The notes beneath the pieces were generated by a model. That model worked only from the letters and a program-made list of their open reading frames with translations. It ran no database searches and had not been told where the DNA came from. From the IMG/VR virus record IMGVR_UViG_3300008121_000001, positions 1 to 64,000 of that record: 64,000 nt of DNA; one strand, 5' to 3'. Source of the DNA: a virus. Shown piece after piece: positions 23,387 to 29,163 of this stretch. Both the position numbers and the translations under genes were made by a program. How positions within the stretch are numbered: position 1 is the first letter of the stretch; each line of letters begins with the position of its first letter.

Positions 23387-23507
23387 GGTTAAGTGGCGGA
23401 ACTGGTAGACGCTATACACTGAGATGAGCGTAGAAGTATGTTGACAACACATCAACTCTTAAATGAGGAGGCGCTCACACTTGCAGGTTCAAATCTTGCC
23501 TTAACTA
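23387..23507 (+). tRNA. Second tRNA-Leu-like body with enlarged centre
   Basis: Eight bases after the previous element. Acceptor GGTTAAG (23387-23393) / CTTAACT (23500-23506) with A as discriminator; TG; D-arm GCG (23396) / CGC (23410) with the canonical AACTGGTAGA loop of tRNA-Leu; T-arm GCAGG-TTCAAAT-CTTGC (23483-23499). The centre is 69 nt: an unpaired segment with CTGAGAT (a possible Leu GAG anticodon loop), a TGAGCGT/GCGCTCA helix (23425-23431 with 23471-23477), an inner GTTGA-CAACACA-TCAAC hairpin and a CTTAAAT that could be a UAA anticodon loop but is not flanked by a pairing stem. The tRNA frame is convincing, the decoding part is not. Confidence 0.5.
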
Positions 23508-23508
23508 T

Positions 23509-23574
23509 TGCGCGAATCTTCCTCACTGGAGACGGAGGGGTAATACCCCCTGAAAGTGTTTGAACACTAGCGCA
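23509..23574 (+). ncRNA. Short cloverleaf-like structured element
   Basis: Two bases after the second tRNA-like body. TGCGC (23509-23513) pairs with GCGCA (23570-23574) and encloses CTTC/GGAG (23518-23531), AGGGG/CCCCT (23536-23551) and AGTGT-TTGA-ACACT (23555-23568). The outline is tRNA-shaped but none of the conserved loop bases of tRNAs is present, so I call it only a structured RNA segment, perhaps a diverged array member. Confidence 0.35.
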
Positions 23575-23602
23575 TTCACTTCTGTAATTGTTGGAGGTCT
23601 TT

Positions 23603-23764
23603 ATGAGTTCTCGCGTCCCTACCAGAAAAGTGACTTGGACGCAATCGTTCGAGCATATCAAGGAAGTTTTTGGATTGTGGAGAATTGCTGTTAAGCAAAG
23701 TACACATCCTAAATCAATGACTGCTTGCTGCTTTTGGATTAGCTTGAATGGGCGGACATTTTAA
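23603..23764 (+). CDS. Small basic protein (53 aa) after the RNA array
   Basis: ATG 23603 sits seven bases behind GGAGG (23592-23596), a near-perfect ribosome site, which is why I accept this short frame. The product is basic with several tryptophans (KVTWTQSFEHIKEVFGLWR) and two adjacent cysteines. Not recognised. The 5' end of the frame overlaps a GCGTCC/GGACGC hairpin. Confidence 0.5.
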   Translation: MSSRVPTRKVTWTQSFEHIKEVFGLWRIAVKQSTHPKSMTACCFWISLNGRTF

Positions 23765-23766
23765 TC

Positions 23767-23916
23767 ATGGAGTTGCCATATCTTATACGACCTTACCTCA
23801 ATTTTGACGGTCTTTTGGTATTTTTAGTAGAAGACCCTACATTTCCACTAGCTTTCAAGACTTATGATTACGCTAAGACTTATGCAAATTACAGGTGGAG
23901 CAGAAAAAATGGATGA
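23767..23916 (+). CDS. Hypothetical protein (49 aa)
   Basis: ATG 23767, two bases after the upstream stop. Hydrophobic and tyrosine rich (LNFDGLLVFLVEDPTFPLAF) but without a clear membrane helix. Overlaps the next gene by eight bases. Confidence 0.45.
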   Translation: MELPYLIRPYLNFDGLLVFLVEDPTFPLAFKTYDYAKTYANYRWSRKNG

Positions 23917-24088
23917 CTGCTACGATGCTCAAGTTTATTCGCTAGATTCAGGATGGTTTCAAGACCGTTTAGCTGAAGATTATGTTTACTCGGTTCAATA
24001 CTCAGCTAGGTTGCTTCCGTTTATTATTTGTTTACAGCAGATTGTTTTAGGGCTGCTGTCCGACCCCAACTACCAAGAAGAGTTCTAA
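23909..24088 (+). CDS. Hypothetical protein (59 aa)
   Basis: ATG 23909 overlaps the upstream stop (ATGGATGA). Acidic N-terminal half, then a hydrophobic C-terminal helix (ARLLPFIICLQQIVLGLL) that could be amphipathic or membrane-associated. The next gene begins on the base after the stop. Confidence 0.5.
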   Translation: MDDCYDAQVYSLDSGWFQDRLAEDYVYSVQYSARLLPFIICLQQIVLGLLSDPNYQEEF

Positions 24089-24424
24089 ATGTACGAAATA
24101 ACAGAGAAGATTGTCAAGCAATATGTTGTAACTTGTCCTGATGGTGAAGCTATATTTGAAGAAGAGAATACGGCACATGCTTTTGTTCAACTTCACAATC
24201 TTGCAAGACCACTCACGATGGATGAGCTACACGAAGGAATCGAAAGAAAGCCAGAACAAGTGGCTGCATGGTGTGCTATTGGCTCTTGCCCTAACTGTGG
24301 CGGTAATCAAGGCAATGGTGACCTCGACATTGAACATCTTGATGGTGACTGTTATGCTGCGGAGTGTTATGCTTGTGGTACGAAATTTGACATTACTGAA
24401 GGTAAAAGCGAGGTAATCTTTTGA
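24089..24424 (+). CDS. Zinc-ribbon protein (111 aa)
   Basis: ATG 24089. The N-terminal 60 residues form an alpha/beta part; the C-terminus holds a classic four-cysteine zinc ribbon: CPNCGG at about 68-73 and CYACGT at about 95-100, separated by an acidic loop. Comparable ribbons occur in phage transcription or DNA-repair accessory proteins; no specific role can be assigned. The stop overlaps the next ATG (TGATG). Confidence 0.65.
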   Translation: MYEITEKIVKQYVVTCPDGEAIFEEENTAHAFVQLHNLARPLTMDELHEGIERKPEQVAAWCAIGSCPNCGGNQGNGDLDIEHLDGDCYAAECYACGTKFDITEGKSEVIF

Positions 24425-24630
24425 TGGCAAGACTAACTGGATGGAACAAAACAGCTAACTCTAAAAAGCCTCTTTATTTAGAGTACAAATCAACCGAGCA
24501 AACCATACAAGAAGCCATAGAGCAACATGAAACACGATTCTCCCGTTTAGGTTGGGCATCTATTATTAGTGTGTTTTTTCTGCTACTTTTGCACGATGCA
24601 TTTTTATATTATGTATTTAAGGTATTGTAA
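24424..24630 (+). CDS. Small tail-anchored membrane protein (68 aa)
   Basis: ATG 24424. A polar, basic N-terminal 45 residues are followed by one long C-terminal hydrophobic helix (ASIISVFFLLLLHDAFLYYV), a tail-anchor layout. Shares one base with the next start. Confidence 0.55.
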   Translation: MARLTGWNKTANSKKPLYLEYKSTEQTIQEAIEQHETRFSRLGWASIISVFFLLLLHDAFLYYVFKVL

Positions 24631-24806
24631 TGTATCAGATTCAATTTTTTTCTGTCTATGGTGTTTGGGCTTTTTGGAACAGACAATTACGTTCTAAAGA
24701 TTTAGATGGGATGATTTCTAGGCATTTTGAAAAACTTGCTAAACGTAATCCTCGCAGCAAACTTCGTATCATTGACCTGAATACTGGTGAAGTAGTTTAT
24801 TCCTAA
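24630..24806 (+). CDS. Hypothetical protein (58 aa)
   Basis: ATG 24630 within TAATG. Aromatic start (QIQFFSVYGVWAFWN), a basic helix (HFEKLAKRNPRS) and a final strand. Similar little proteins of the 'LRIIDLNTGEVVY' ending type are common in phages. Last gene before the first of the separately transcribed units. Confidence 0.5.
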   Translation: MYQIQFFSVYGVWAFWNRQLRSKDLDGMISRHFEKLAKRNPRSKLRIIDLNTGEVVYS

Positions 24807-24839
24807 AGATAGATGTACTTCACCATTCTTTTCTATAAT
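24807..24839 (+). promoter_or_regulatory. Promoter with AGATAGATG box
   Basis: AGATAGATG (24807-24815) lies 18 bases before a perfect TATAAT (24834-24839), 35 bases before the ATG of the gene at 24874. The same box recurs before several other units in this region. It sits where a -35 element would be but does not match TTGACA. Confidence 0.55.
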
Positions 24840-24873
24840 CTAACTAAACCATCAAAATTAATCTGAAATTATC

Positions 24874-25638
24874 ATGCCTAAATCAACTACATCTGGTCTT
24901 TTTCTTCATCAACTTCTTGCTATCTCTGAAGGTGTGAAATCTCGCGTCAGCAAGGCAAAGACCGAAATCTACAAAACAATTCAAAAGCGCGATTTATTTG
25001 GAGGGTTGAGCAAAACTTACCGACCTAATGCTGAAGATGGTTATGTGTATCCTCCTGAATCGAAGCTGACACAAACTAACGTTAAAGACCAAGTTGCAGC
25101 ATTCGCCTCTCTATTGACTGAGTTGTTCGACACAATCACAACACTTGACAAGACCAATCAAGCCGCAATTGGTAATATTGTTGTCAACGGAGCTACAATT
25201 GCAGAGAATGTCCCTGTTTCGAGTTTGCTGTTTCTTGAAAAACAGTTGACTGACATTGTTACGTTTTTCGATTCATTACCTGTCCTTGACAGTGCAGAAA
25301 AGTGGAGTATTGACCCTAACACTGGTTTGTACGAATCTGAAGTTCGCCGTACCAACAAGACCAAGAAAATCACTGATTGGAAGGTCATTGAAGGTACGCT
25401 GACCGACAAACATCCTGCTCAGGTCAAAGAGTACAGCCAAGACATCAATGAAGGTGTGTGGGAGCAAATCAGCTACAGTGGTGCGATTTACCAAACTACC
25501 AAGCAAGCACTCGTCAGTCGCGCTCAGAAGCTTCTAGAGGCTGTTGTAGTGGCAAGAGAAGGTGCTAACGCCATCGAGGTGATTCCATTCAAGATTGGAA
25601 AAGATATCACGGATTATCTGACTGCACCGTTGCAATAA
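24874..25638 (+). CDS. Conserved phage protein (254 aa), type found in actinophages (DUF7873-like)
   Basis: ATG 24874, a monocistronic gene between promoter and terminator. The layout matches a family I know from actinobacterial phages: short start 'L.qLLAISEGVKSR', helix with EIYKTIQKRDLFGGLSKTY, then 'EDGYVYPPESK', a helical TELFDTI segment, VPVSSLLFLEKQLTDI (residues about 110-125), LDSAEKW and a C-terminal 'HPAQVKEYSQDINEGVWE...SGAI...R...L..AV..ARE.AN'. The family number is quoted from memory. The function is not established; strong conservation and single-gene transcription suggest an important early/middle protein. Confidence 0.75.
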   Translation: MPKSTTSGLFLHQLLAISEGVKSRVSKAKTEIYKTIQKRDLFGGLSKTYRPNAEDGYVYPPESKLTQTNVKDQVAAFASLLTELFDTITTLDKTNQAAIGNIVVNGATIAENVPVSSLLFLEKQLTDIVTFFDSLPVLDSAEKWSIDPNTGLYESEVRRTNKTKKITDWKVIEGTLTDKHPAQVKEYSQDINEGVWEQISYSGAIYQTTKQALVSRAQKLLEAVVVAREGANAIEVIPFKIGKDITDYLTAPLQ

Positions 25639-25643
25639 GAGAG

Positions 25644-25669
25644 AGCGCTCCTTCGGGAACGCTTTTTTT
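25644..25669 (+). terminator. Rho-independent terminator with UUCG loop
   Basis: AGCG-CT-CC-TTCG-GG-AA-CGCT (25644-25663) followed by a run of seven Ts. The tetraloop and T-run make this a textbook terminator for the gene ending at 25638. Confidence 0.8.
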
Positions 25670-25682
25670 ATATCTGTCTTTA

Positions 25683-25717
25683 GGTAGATGCAAAGCAATT
25701 GTTTAGGGAAGTATACT
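25683..25717 (+). promoter_or_regulatory. Promoter of the permuted-tRNA unit
   Basis: GGTAGATG (25683-25690), a variant of the box seen upstream of other units, precedes TATACT (25712-25717). The transcript would start near 25725, run through both permuted tRNA-like genes and end at the terminator at 26081, with no protein gene inside. Confidence 0.5.
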
Positions 25718-25748
25718 GTTTACAGAGCATAAGTTAAAGCTTATCAAA

Positions 25749-25841
25749 CACTTCTAAACCTCAGTTTTCTTCGTTCGACTCGAAGTTCTCCGACTATCGG
25801 AGAGTGATGTAACTGGTAAACATCTGAGGTCTAAAGAAGTG
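25749..25841 (+). tRNA. Circularly permuted tRNA gene, candidate anticodon CUA
   Basis: Order is 3' half then 5' half. 3' half: anticodon loop TTCTAAA (25752-25758), stem CCTCA (25759-25763), five-base variable loop GTTTT, T-arm CTTCG-TTCGACT-CGAAG (25769-25785), acceptor TTCTCCG (25786-25792). Linker ACTAT. 5' half: acceptor CGGAGAG (25798-25804, all seven pair, one G-U), TG, D-arm ATGT-AACTGGTAA-ACAT (25807-25823), one base, stem TGAGG (25825-25829, five of five pairs). Every spacing equals that of a standard tRNA. An outer helix CACTTC (25749) / GAAGTG (25836) brings the ends together, and TCTAAA is repeated at both ends. The loop would read C34 U35 A36, an amber anticodon. That it matures to a closed tRNA is inference. 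Confidence 0.6.
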
Positions 25842-25916
25842 GCTCAATCTGAAAATGAAATTGAAGTTATTGCTCCAAGTTCATCTTAAGGCTTTTTTCT
25901 TTGCGTCAAAGTTCGA

Positions 25917-26011
25917 CAGCTAATAATTGTAGATGTTGGTTCAAATCCAATCGAGGGCTTAATCTTGCCTTTGTCGTATAATGGTATTACCTACTTTGTA
26001 AAACTAAGCTG
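25917..26011 (+). tRNA. Second circularly permuted tRNA-like gene
   Basis: Same architecture 75 bases on. T-arm GTTGG-TTCAAAT-CCAAT (25935-25951), acceptor 3' strand CGAGGGC (25952-25958), linker of eight bases, acceptor 5' strand GCCTTTG (25967-25973; seven pairs, two of them G-U), TC, D-arm GTA-TAATGGTAT-TAC (25976-25990) with the conserved GG. Anticodon stem GTAG (25929) / CTAC (25991) gives four pairs, with an outer helix CAGCT (25917) / AGCTG (26007). The loop TTTGTAA after CTAC would give anticodon UGU; G1-C72, C2-G71 and G35 U36 are threonine identity features in E. coli. The variable region is only two bases and nt 26 is missing, so the anticodon arm is less regular than in the first gene. 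Confidence 0.5.
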
Positions 26012-26080
26012 CCGCCACAGGATATTAATAAAGCAAAGACCGAAAAAGAAAATATAACAGTATGTTGTAAATACTAAAAG

Positions 26081-26109
26081 GAAGCCGCATCAGGATACGA
26101 TGCGGCTTT
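26081..26109 (+). terminator. Terminator of the permuted-tRNA unit
   Basis: AGCCGCATC (26083-26091) and GATGCGGCT (26099-26107) form nine perfect pairs (eleven with flanking wobble), loop of seven, followed by TTTCGCCTTAT. It lies 70 bases after the second permuted gene and before the next promoter box. Confidence 0.75.
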
Positions 26110-26125
26110 CGCCTTATGTACCCTA

Positions 26126-26150
26126 AGATAGATGTGCCATCCTACATAAT
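26126..26150 (+). promoter_or_regulatory. Promoter with AGATAGATG box
   Basis: AGATAGATG (26126-26134) followed ten bases later by CATAAT (26145-26150), 46 bases before the gene at 26196. Same nine-base box as at 24807, with shorter spacing to the -10-like hexamer. Confidence 0.45.
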
Positions 26151-26195
26151 CACCTAAACTTGTAAAACAAGCAAAGTAAAACAACAACTAATCAC

Positions 26196-26417
26196 ATGGC
26201 AGCAGCTAAAACCAAGTCCGACAACACCGACGTAGTAATTTCCAGTGCAGCAGCAGCACTCGTTAAGGCAACAGCAAACATTCAAGAAGCATTTAAGTCT
26301 GTCGATAGTCTCACAGAAACCGCAGAAACTCTCACTCGCGACATCGCTGGCAAGAAAGCTGAAATCGAAAGCTTGGCTGAAACTTATCAAACGTTACTTA
26401 GTCATGTTAGTATATAA
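26196..26417 (+). CDS. Small alanine-rich coiled-coil protein (73 aa)
   Basis: ATG 26196. A lysine/serine N-terminal tail, then a continuous alanine-rich amphipathic helix (AAAALVKATANIQEAFKSV ... KKAEIESLAETYQTLL) that should form a coiled coil. First gene of the unit that also carries tRNA-Trp. Not recognised. Confidence 0.55.
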   Translation: MAAAKTKSDNTDVVISSAAAALVKATANIQEAFKSVDSLTETAETLTRDIAGKKAEIESLAETYQTLLSHVSI

Positions 26418-26429
26418 ATGTCGTTGAGA

Positions 26430-26595
26430 TTGCTAGATAGCTTGTGCATACGTTGGTTCGACCCCAACCCCGTCCACTTGTCTCAGTGGTGTAACGGTAG
26501 CATAGGAGTCTCCAAAACTCTTGGAAATAGTTCAAATCTATTCTGATTCGCCAAGGGCGGGATAAATGGATTCGCTGTGGAAGTGATTTCTAGCA
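26430..26595 (+). ncRNA. Outer helical frame around tRNA-Trp; possible third permuted tRNA
   Basis: TTGCTAGA (26430-26437) pairs perfectly with TCTAGCAA (26588-26595). Inside, fourteen bases later, stands an isolated T-arm GTTGG-TTCGACC-CCAAC (26452-26468) followed by CCCGTCC (26469-26475); no matching 5' half exists upstream, but GGGCGGG (26555-26561), just beyond tRNA-Trp, pairs with it at all seven positions. The order outer helix, 14 nt, T-arm, acceptor 3' strand, insert, acceptor 5' strand, outer helix copies the two permuted genes, with the whole tRNA-Trp as the insert. A D-arm is not recognisable after 26561, so this is a weak candidate. Confidence 0.35.
26480..26553 (+). tRNA. tRNA-Trp (CCA)
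   Basis: Contiguous cloverleaf: acceptor GTCTCAG (26480) / CTGATTC (26543), TG, D-arm GTGT-AACGGTA-GCAT (26489-26503), anticodon arm GGAGT-CTCCAAA-ACTCT (26505-26521) with anticodon CCA, T-arm AATAG-TTCAAAT-CTATT (26526-26542), then G and an encoded CCA (26551-26553). Two of the seven acceptor pairs are mismatched (positions 2-71 and 3-70), unusual for a working tRNA. A phage-borne tRNA-Trp would supplement host decoding of UGG. Confidence 0.75.
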
Positions 26596-26704
26596 ACGCG
26601 CTGAAGTTTTATGAATGAAAGCTAGATGACACAAAAAGTAAATGCGAAAAACAACATTTGCCAATTCTCTAGAAAAGCTGCCCTCGTAGCCGCCTAGACT
26701 ACCC

Positions 26705-26739
26705 GAAGACCTCGTATACTTAACGGTTGCGGGGTCTTC
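26705..26739 (+). terminator. Terminator after the tRNA-Trp unit
   Basis: GAAGACCTCG (26705-26714) pairs with CGGGGTCTTC (26730-26739), ten pairs with one G-U, loop of 15, followed by TTATATC. The 26596-26704 stretch before it holds small hairpins such as AAATG/CATTT but no gene. Confidence 0.65.
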
Positions 26740-26759
26740 TTATATCTAAACAAAATAAC

Positions 26760-26990
26760 GTGAAAAGAACAACTTGCGGTTTCCGTTTCCAAGGTCACTA
26801 CGTCTACCGCCAAATTTTCGATGACGGTATATACAAAATCATGGTGTGGGTCGCCTCTAGTCCTCCAGAAGAAGAATTGTGCGCTGATGTTGCATTTTGT
26901 GGTGATTCCCATATAGAATGTATGGGCAAATTGAAAAAATGGCTTGAAATCAACAAAGATTGGGTAAACAAAACAGATGGCAACACTTAA
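26760..26990 (+). CDS. Hypothetical protein (76 aa)
   Basis: GTG 26760 is the most reasonable start, because the frame further upstream runs through the terminator. The protein is beta-rich (CGFRFQGHYVYRQIFDDGIYKIMVWVAS) with a C-terminal helix. Similar small 'Y.r.f.dGiYk' proteins occur in phages; no function known. Confidence 0.5.
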   Translation: MKRTTCGFRFQGHYVYRQIFDDGIYKIMVWVASSPPEEELCADVAFCGDSHIECMGKLKKWLEINKDWVNKTDGNT

Positions 26991-27036
26991 AAATCTCGTG
27001 ATATTCTCGGAAATCCTCGATACTAATACCTCTATT

Positions 27037-27076
27037 GATAGATGACCTTCCCCAACCACCGCGTTATTATACATAA
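27037..27076 (+). promoter_or_regulatory. Promoter with GATAGATG box
   Basis: GATAGATG (27037-27044) then, about 20 bases on, TTATTATACATAAG containing a -10-like TATTAT (27065-27070); the ATG of the next gene follows at 27103. Confidence 0.45.
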
Positions 27077-27102
27077 GCACTCAAGCAAAACACCAAAAAC
27101 AC

Positions 27103-27423
27103 ATGAATCCTGAAACTACAGTTGCTTACGAACCTGAAGTTGCACAACAAGCATTAACCGCTATCACTACACCACCAACGGACACAGAAGAAGTTACCAT
27201 TGTTGAGAATGAACCAATCTCCGTTGAGCAGTATCGCACACTTCTTGTTCTCGTCGCTCAAGATGCCCGTACCTACGCCAATCAAGTCGATGCTCTAGTT
27301 GCTGAAATTGATGCTGGCAAGAAAGTTAAGGGAACGAAATTGAATGGTGTTGTTCGTAATCTGCGCCTTGAAATCCTTCGCTCTTCTCTGACAGACGTAA
27401 AGACCGCCAAGGTCATCGGCTAA
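27103..27423 (+). CDS. Hypothetical protein (106 aa)
   Basis: ATG 27103 preceded by an A-rich leader. N-terminal 50 residues are acidic and proline/threonine rich (probably disordered), then a helical domain with SVEQYRTLLVLVAQDARTYANQ and a basic C-terminus (KKVKGTKLNGVVRNLRLEILR). Lies just upstream of the recombination ATPase and may belong to that unit. Confidence 0.55.
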   Translation: MNPETTVAYEPEVAQQALTAITTPPTDTEEVTIVENEPISVEQYRTLLVLVAQDARTYANQVDALVAEIDAGKKVKGTKLNGVVRNLRLEILRSSLTDVKTAKVIG

Positions 27424-27493
27424 CTGACGTAGTGAAGCAACTAAATTGGGTAGGCGAAATCCCTACCCCTACTATTAACAGGAAAATTACACC

Positions 27494-28432
27494 ATGTCTT
27501 ATTCGATTAAATTAGTCTCATCAGTTGCATCTCGTCAACAAAAGCCTCTCAAGTGCCTCATATCTGCCCCTACAGGCGGAGGAAAGACATTGGGCGCTTT
27601 ACTTATTGCTAAAGGCATTACTAATGGTGGTAAAGTCCTAGCACTCGACACTGAAAATCGTCGTATGGATTTGAAGGTGGGCGAACCTTTACTAGATGGT
27701 TGGCTTTGGGAACGAGTTCCTTTATCCCCTGATGAAGTGACATCGCACCATTACATTGCGATGATTGAAAAAGCTGTAGATGAAGGGTTTGAAGCCCTTA
27801 TTTTGGACTCTACTACCCATGAGTGGCAGTGGATTCTCGCTCAATGGGGCGCTCTTGGTGGTAAATGGGGTGTTCAGTGGGATAAAGCTTCTCGTCCTCA
27901 CTTCGACTTTGTGAAAGCAATTATCAAAGCGCCTATCCACATCATCTGCACAGCTAGGGCTAAGATGACTACCGAGCAGCAGACAAACGATGCTACGGGT
28001 AAAAAAGAAGTTGTGAAGCTCGGACTTTCCAATCAGCAAGAAGGAAACTTCGAGTATGACATGGACTTTCACTTCCGAATTAACGGCACAGACAACTATG
28101 CTGTCGCAGAAAAGCAGGAAGCTGGTCTTTTCGATGGGGCTTTTAAGATTTCCACTGAAACTGGCATTCGACTCAATTCTTTTCTGTCTCAAGGTGAAAC
28201 TCCTGCTGAAGCCAAGCGTCGCGAACATCGTTCAAGAATTAACGCTCTTCAAACTCAGTTAATCGGTTTAAACCTTTTAACTAAAGAGCAAGGTGAGAAA
28301 GACATGGCTGATGTGATGAGTAAGACACAAGATGAAGTAATTGCTTATGGCAAATCTCTCGCCACCAAAGTAAAACAAGCTTTGGCTGACGAAACCGCCA
28401 AAAGTGCATCTACTCCCGAAGTGGCTACTTAA
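27494..28432 (+). CDS. Sak4-like RecA-fold ATPase (single-strand annealing recombinase partner)
   Basis: ATG 27494 behind CAGGAAA. 312 residues with Walker A APTGGGKT (25-32), an 'ALDTENRRM' strand (50-58) and Walker B ALILDS (101-106) followed by THEW. The short RecA core, the D-T-E signature and a downstream SSB-like gene are typical of Sak4-type phage recombination proteins, which bind single-stranded DNA and, with their SSB, promote annealing. The 80-residue C-terminal extension is helical. It would act on phage DNA during replication and repair. Related phage P-loop proteins without annealing activity cannot be excluded. Confidence 0.75.
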   Translation: MSYSIKLVSSVASRQQKPLKCLISAPTGGGKTLGALLIAKGITNGGKVLALDTENRRMDLKVGEPLLDGWLWERVPLSPDEVTSHHYIAMIEKAVDEGFEALILDSTTHEWQWILAQWGALGGKWGVQWDKASRPHFDFVKAIIKAPIHIICTARAKMTTEQQTNDATGKKEVVKLGLSNQQEGNFEYDMDFHFRINGTDNYAVAEKQEAGLFDGAFKISTETGIRLNSFLSQGETPAEAKRREHRSRINALQTQLIGLNLLTKEQGEKDMADVMSKTQDEVIAYGKSLATKVKQALADETAKSASTPEVAT

Positions 28433-28442
28433 TCAGTCTTCC

Positions 28443-28476
28443 GATAGATACTTCAGCTACGACTTTTCGATAAACT
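28443..28476 (+). promoter_or_regulatory. Possible promoter with GATAGATA box
   Basis: GATAGATA (28443-28450) and, 20 bases later, TAAACT (28471-28476), between the Sak4-like and SSB-like genes. Weak match to a -10; the box is the main evidence. Confidence 0.35.
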
Positions 28477-28504
28477 AATTACATTCAAACAAAAAACAAA
28501 ACAC

Positions 28505-28915
28505 ATGGCTTCTTTATTTTCTACATTCGGTTCTGGCGAAGTTAAAGAATTTGTTGGTTACGTCCGTACTTCTCGTCCCGCAAGAGGCGACGACTTCGCT
28601 GGTTACGCTGACCTCGGCGTTTCTGTTAATACTGCCGCAAAATCAGGAACTAACCAATATGCCCCAAGCGTTTTCCTCTCTGTCCATAGCGATGACGAAA
28701 GCATTGGTATTGGCGATAAGGTTCTGGTAAAGGGTTTGTTAAGAAGCCGCACTGATGAAAGCGGTGAAAAGACTTACTACTCGCTCGACCGCTACACTTT
28801 ATTCCCTGTTGTCGTGCTTGAAAAAGCTAAGGCGAAGGATGCTGAGGCTACCACGACCAAGACCGCAACTAAGTCTACTACTCCTCCATCAGAAGATGAC
28901 TCCGATGATTTCTAG
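28505..28915 (+). CDS. Single-stranded DNA-binding protein (OB-fold, acidic tail)
   Basis: ATG 28505. The first 110 residues are beta-rich with a layout like phage SSBs: GEVKEFVGYVR, a glycine/tyrosine-containing middle, SVFLSVHSDDESIGIGDKVLVKGLL and TYYSLDRYTLFP. A Lys/Thr/Ala-rich linker leads to a strongly acidic terminus ending DDSDDF, equivalent to the DDDIPF-type tip that docks partner proteins in bacterial SSB. It would coat single-stranded phage DNA and is probably the partner of the Sak4-like ATPase just upstream. Confidence 0.75.
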   Translation: MASLFSTFGSGEVKEFVGYVRTSRPARGDDFAGYADLGVSVNTAAKSGTNQYAPSVFLSVHSDDESIGIGDKVLVKGLLRSRTDESGEKTYYSLDRYTLFPVVVLEKAKAKDAEATTTKTATKSTTPPSEDDSDDF

Positions 28916-29115
28916 ATAATTCAATGTCGGTCGGCATTAAAAAACATTGCTCTTCTTATATTCTAGTAGTGTCTAGATATAGCACATCCGAGGTGAATCT
29001 ACTACTTGCTCACATAGCCTAAAACAAAGTACTTAACGACCTCTTCGAGAGCTACAACTATTTTTGAGGGAAGGACTGAGTTAATACTAGATAGAGATAG
29101 TTCGACATTTTACGA

Positions 29116-29142
29116 GGGGCGAGAACTTAATCTTCGCCCTTT
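29116..29142 (+). terminator. Terminator or attenuator before 29164
   Basis: GGGCGA (29117-29122) / TCGCCC (29134-29139) with a short T-run, preceded by a TAGATAGAGATAG sequence at 29091-29103. The 248-base gap 28916-29163 also has an imperfect palindrome near 28921 (AATGTCGGTCGGCATT) and a CTCT-TCG-AGAG hairpin near 29041; I see no gene there. Confidence 0.45.
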
Positions 29143-29163
29143 AAATTTACTTATCAAAATAAA

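Noticed and set aside
22734-23661. Minus-strand frames of 60-70 codons in the RNA region
   Set aside because: Short, without ribosome sites, cysteine/serine rich; they are antisense to helices of the structured RNA and tRNA-like bodies.
25749-26011. Reading the permuted elements as the 3' end of one ordinary tRNA followed by the 5' end of another
   Set aside because: No matching 5' half lies upstream of 25749 and no matching 3' half lies downstream, while the adjacent halves pair with each other in acceptor and anticodon stems.
26418-26546. 43-codon frame beginning at ATG 26418
   Set aside because: It runs straight through the orphan T-arm and tRNA-Trp; the DNA is explained by RNA structure and the peptide has no protein-like features.
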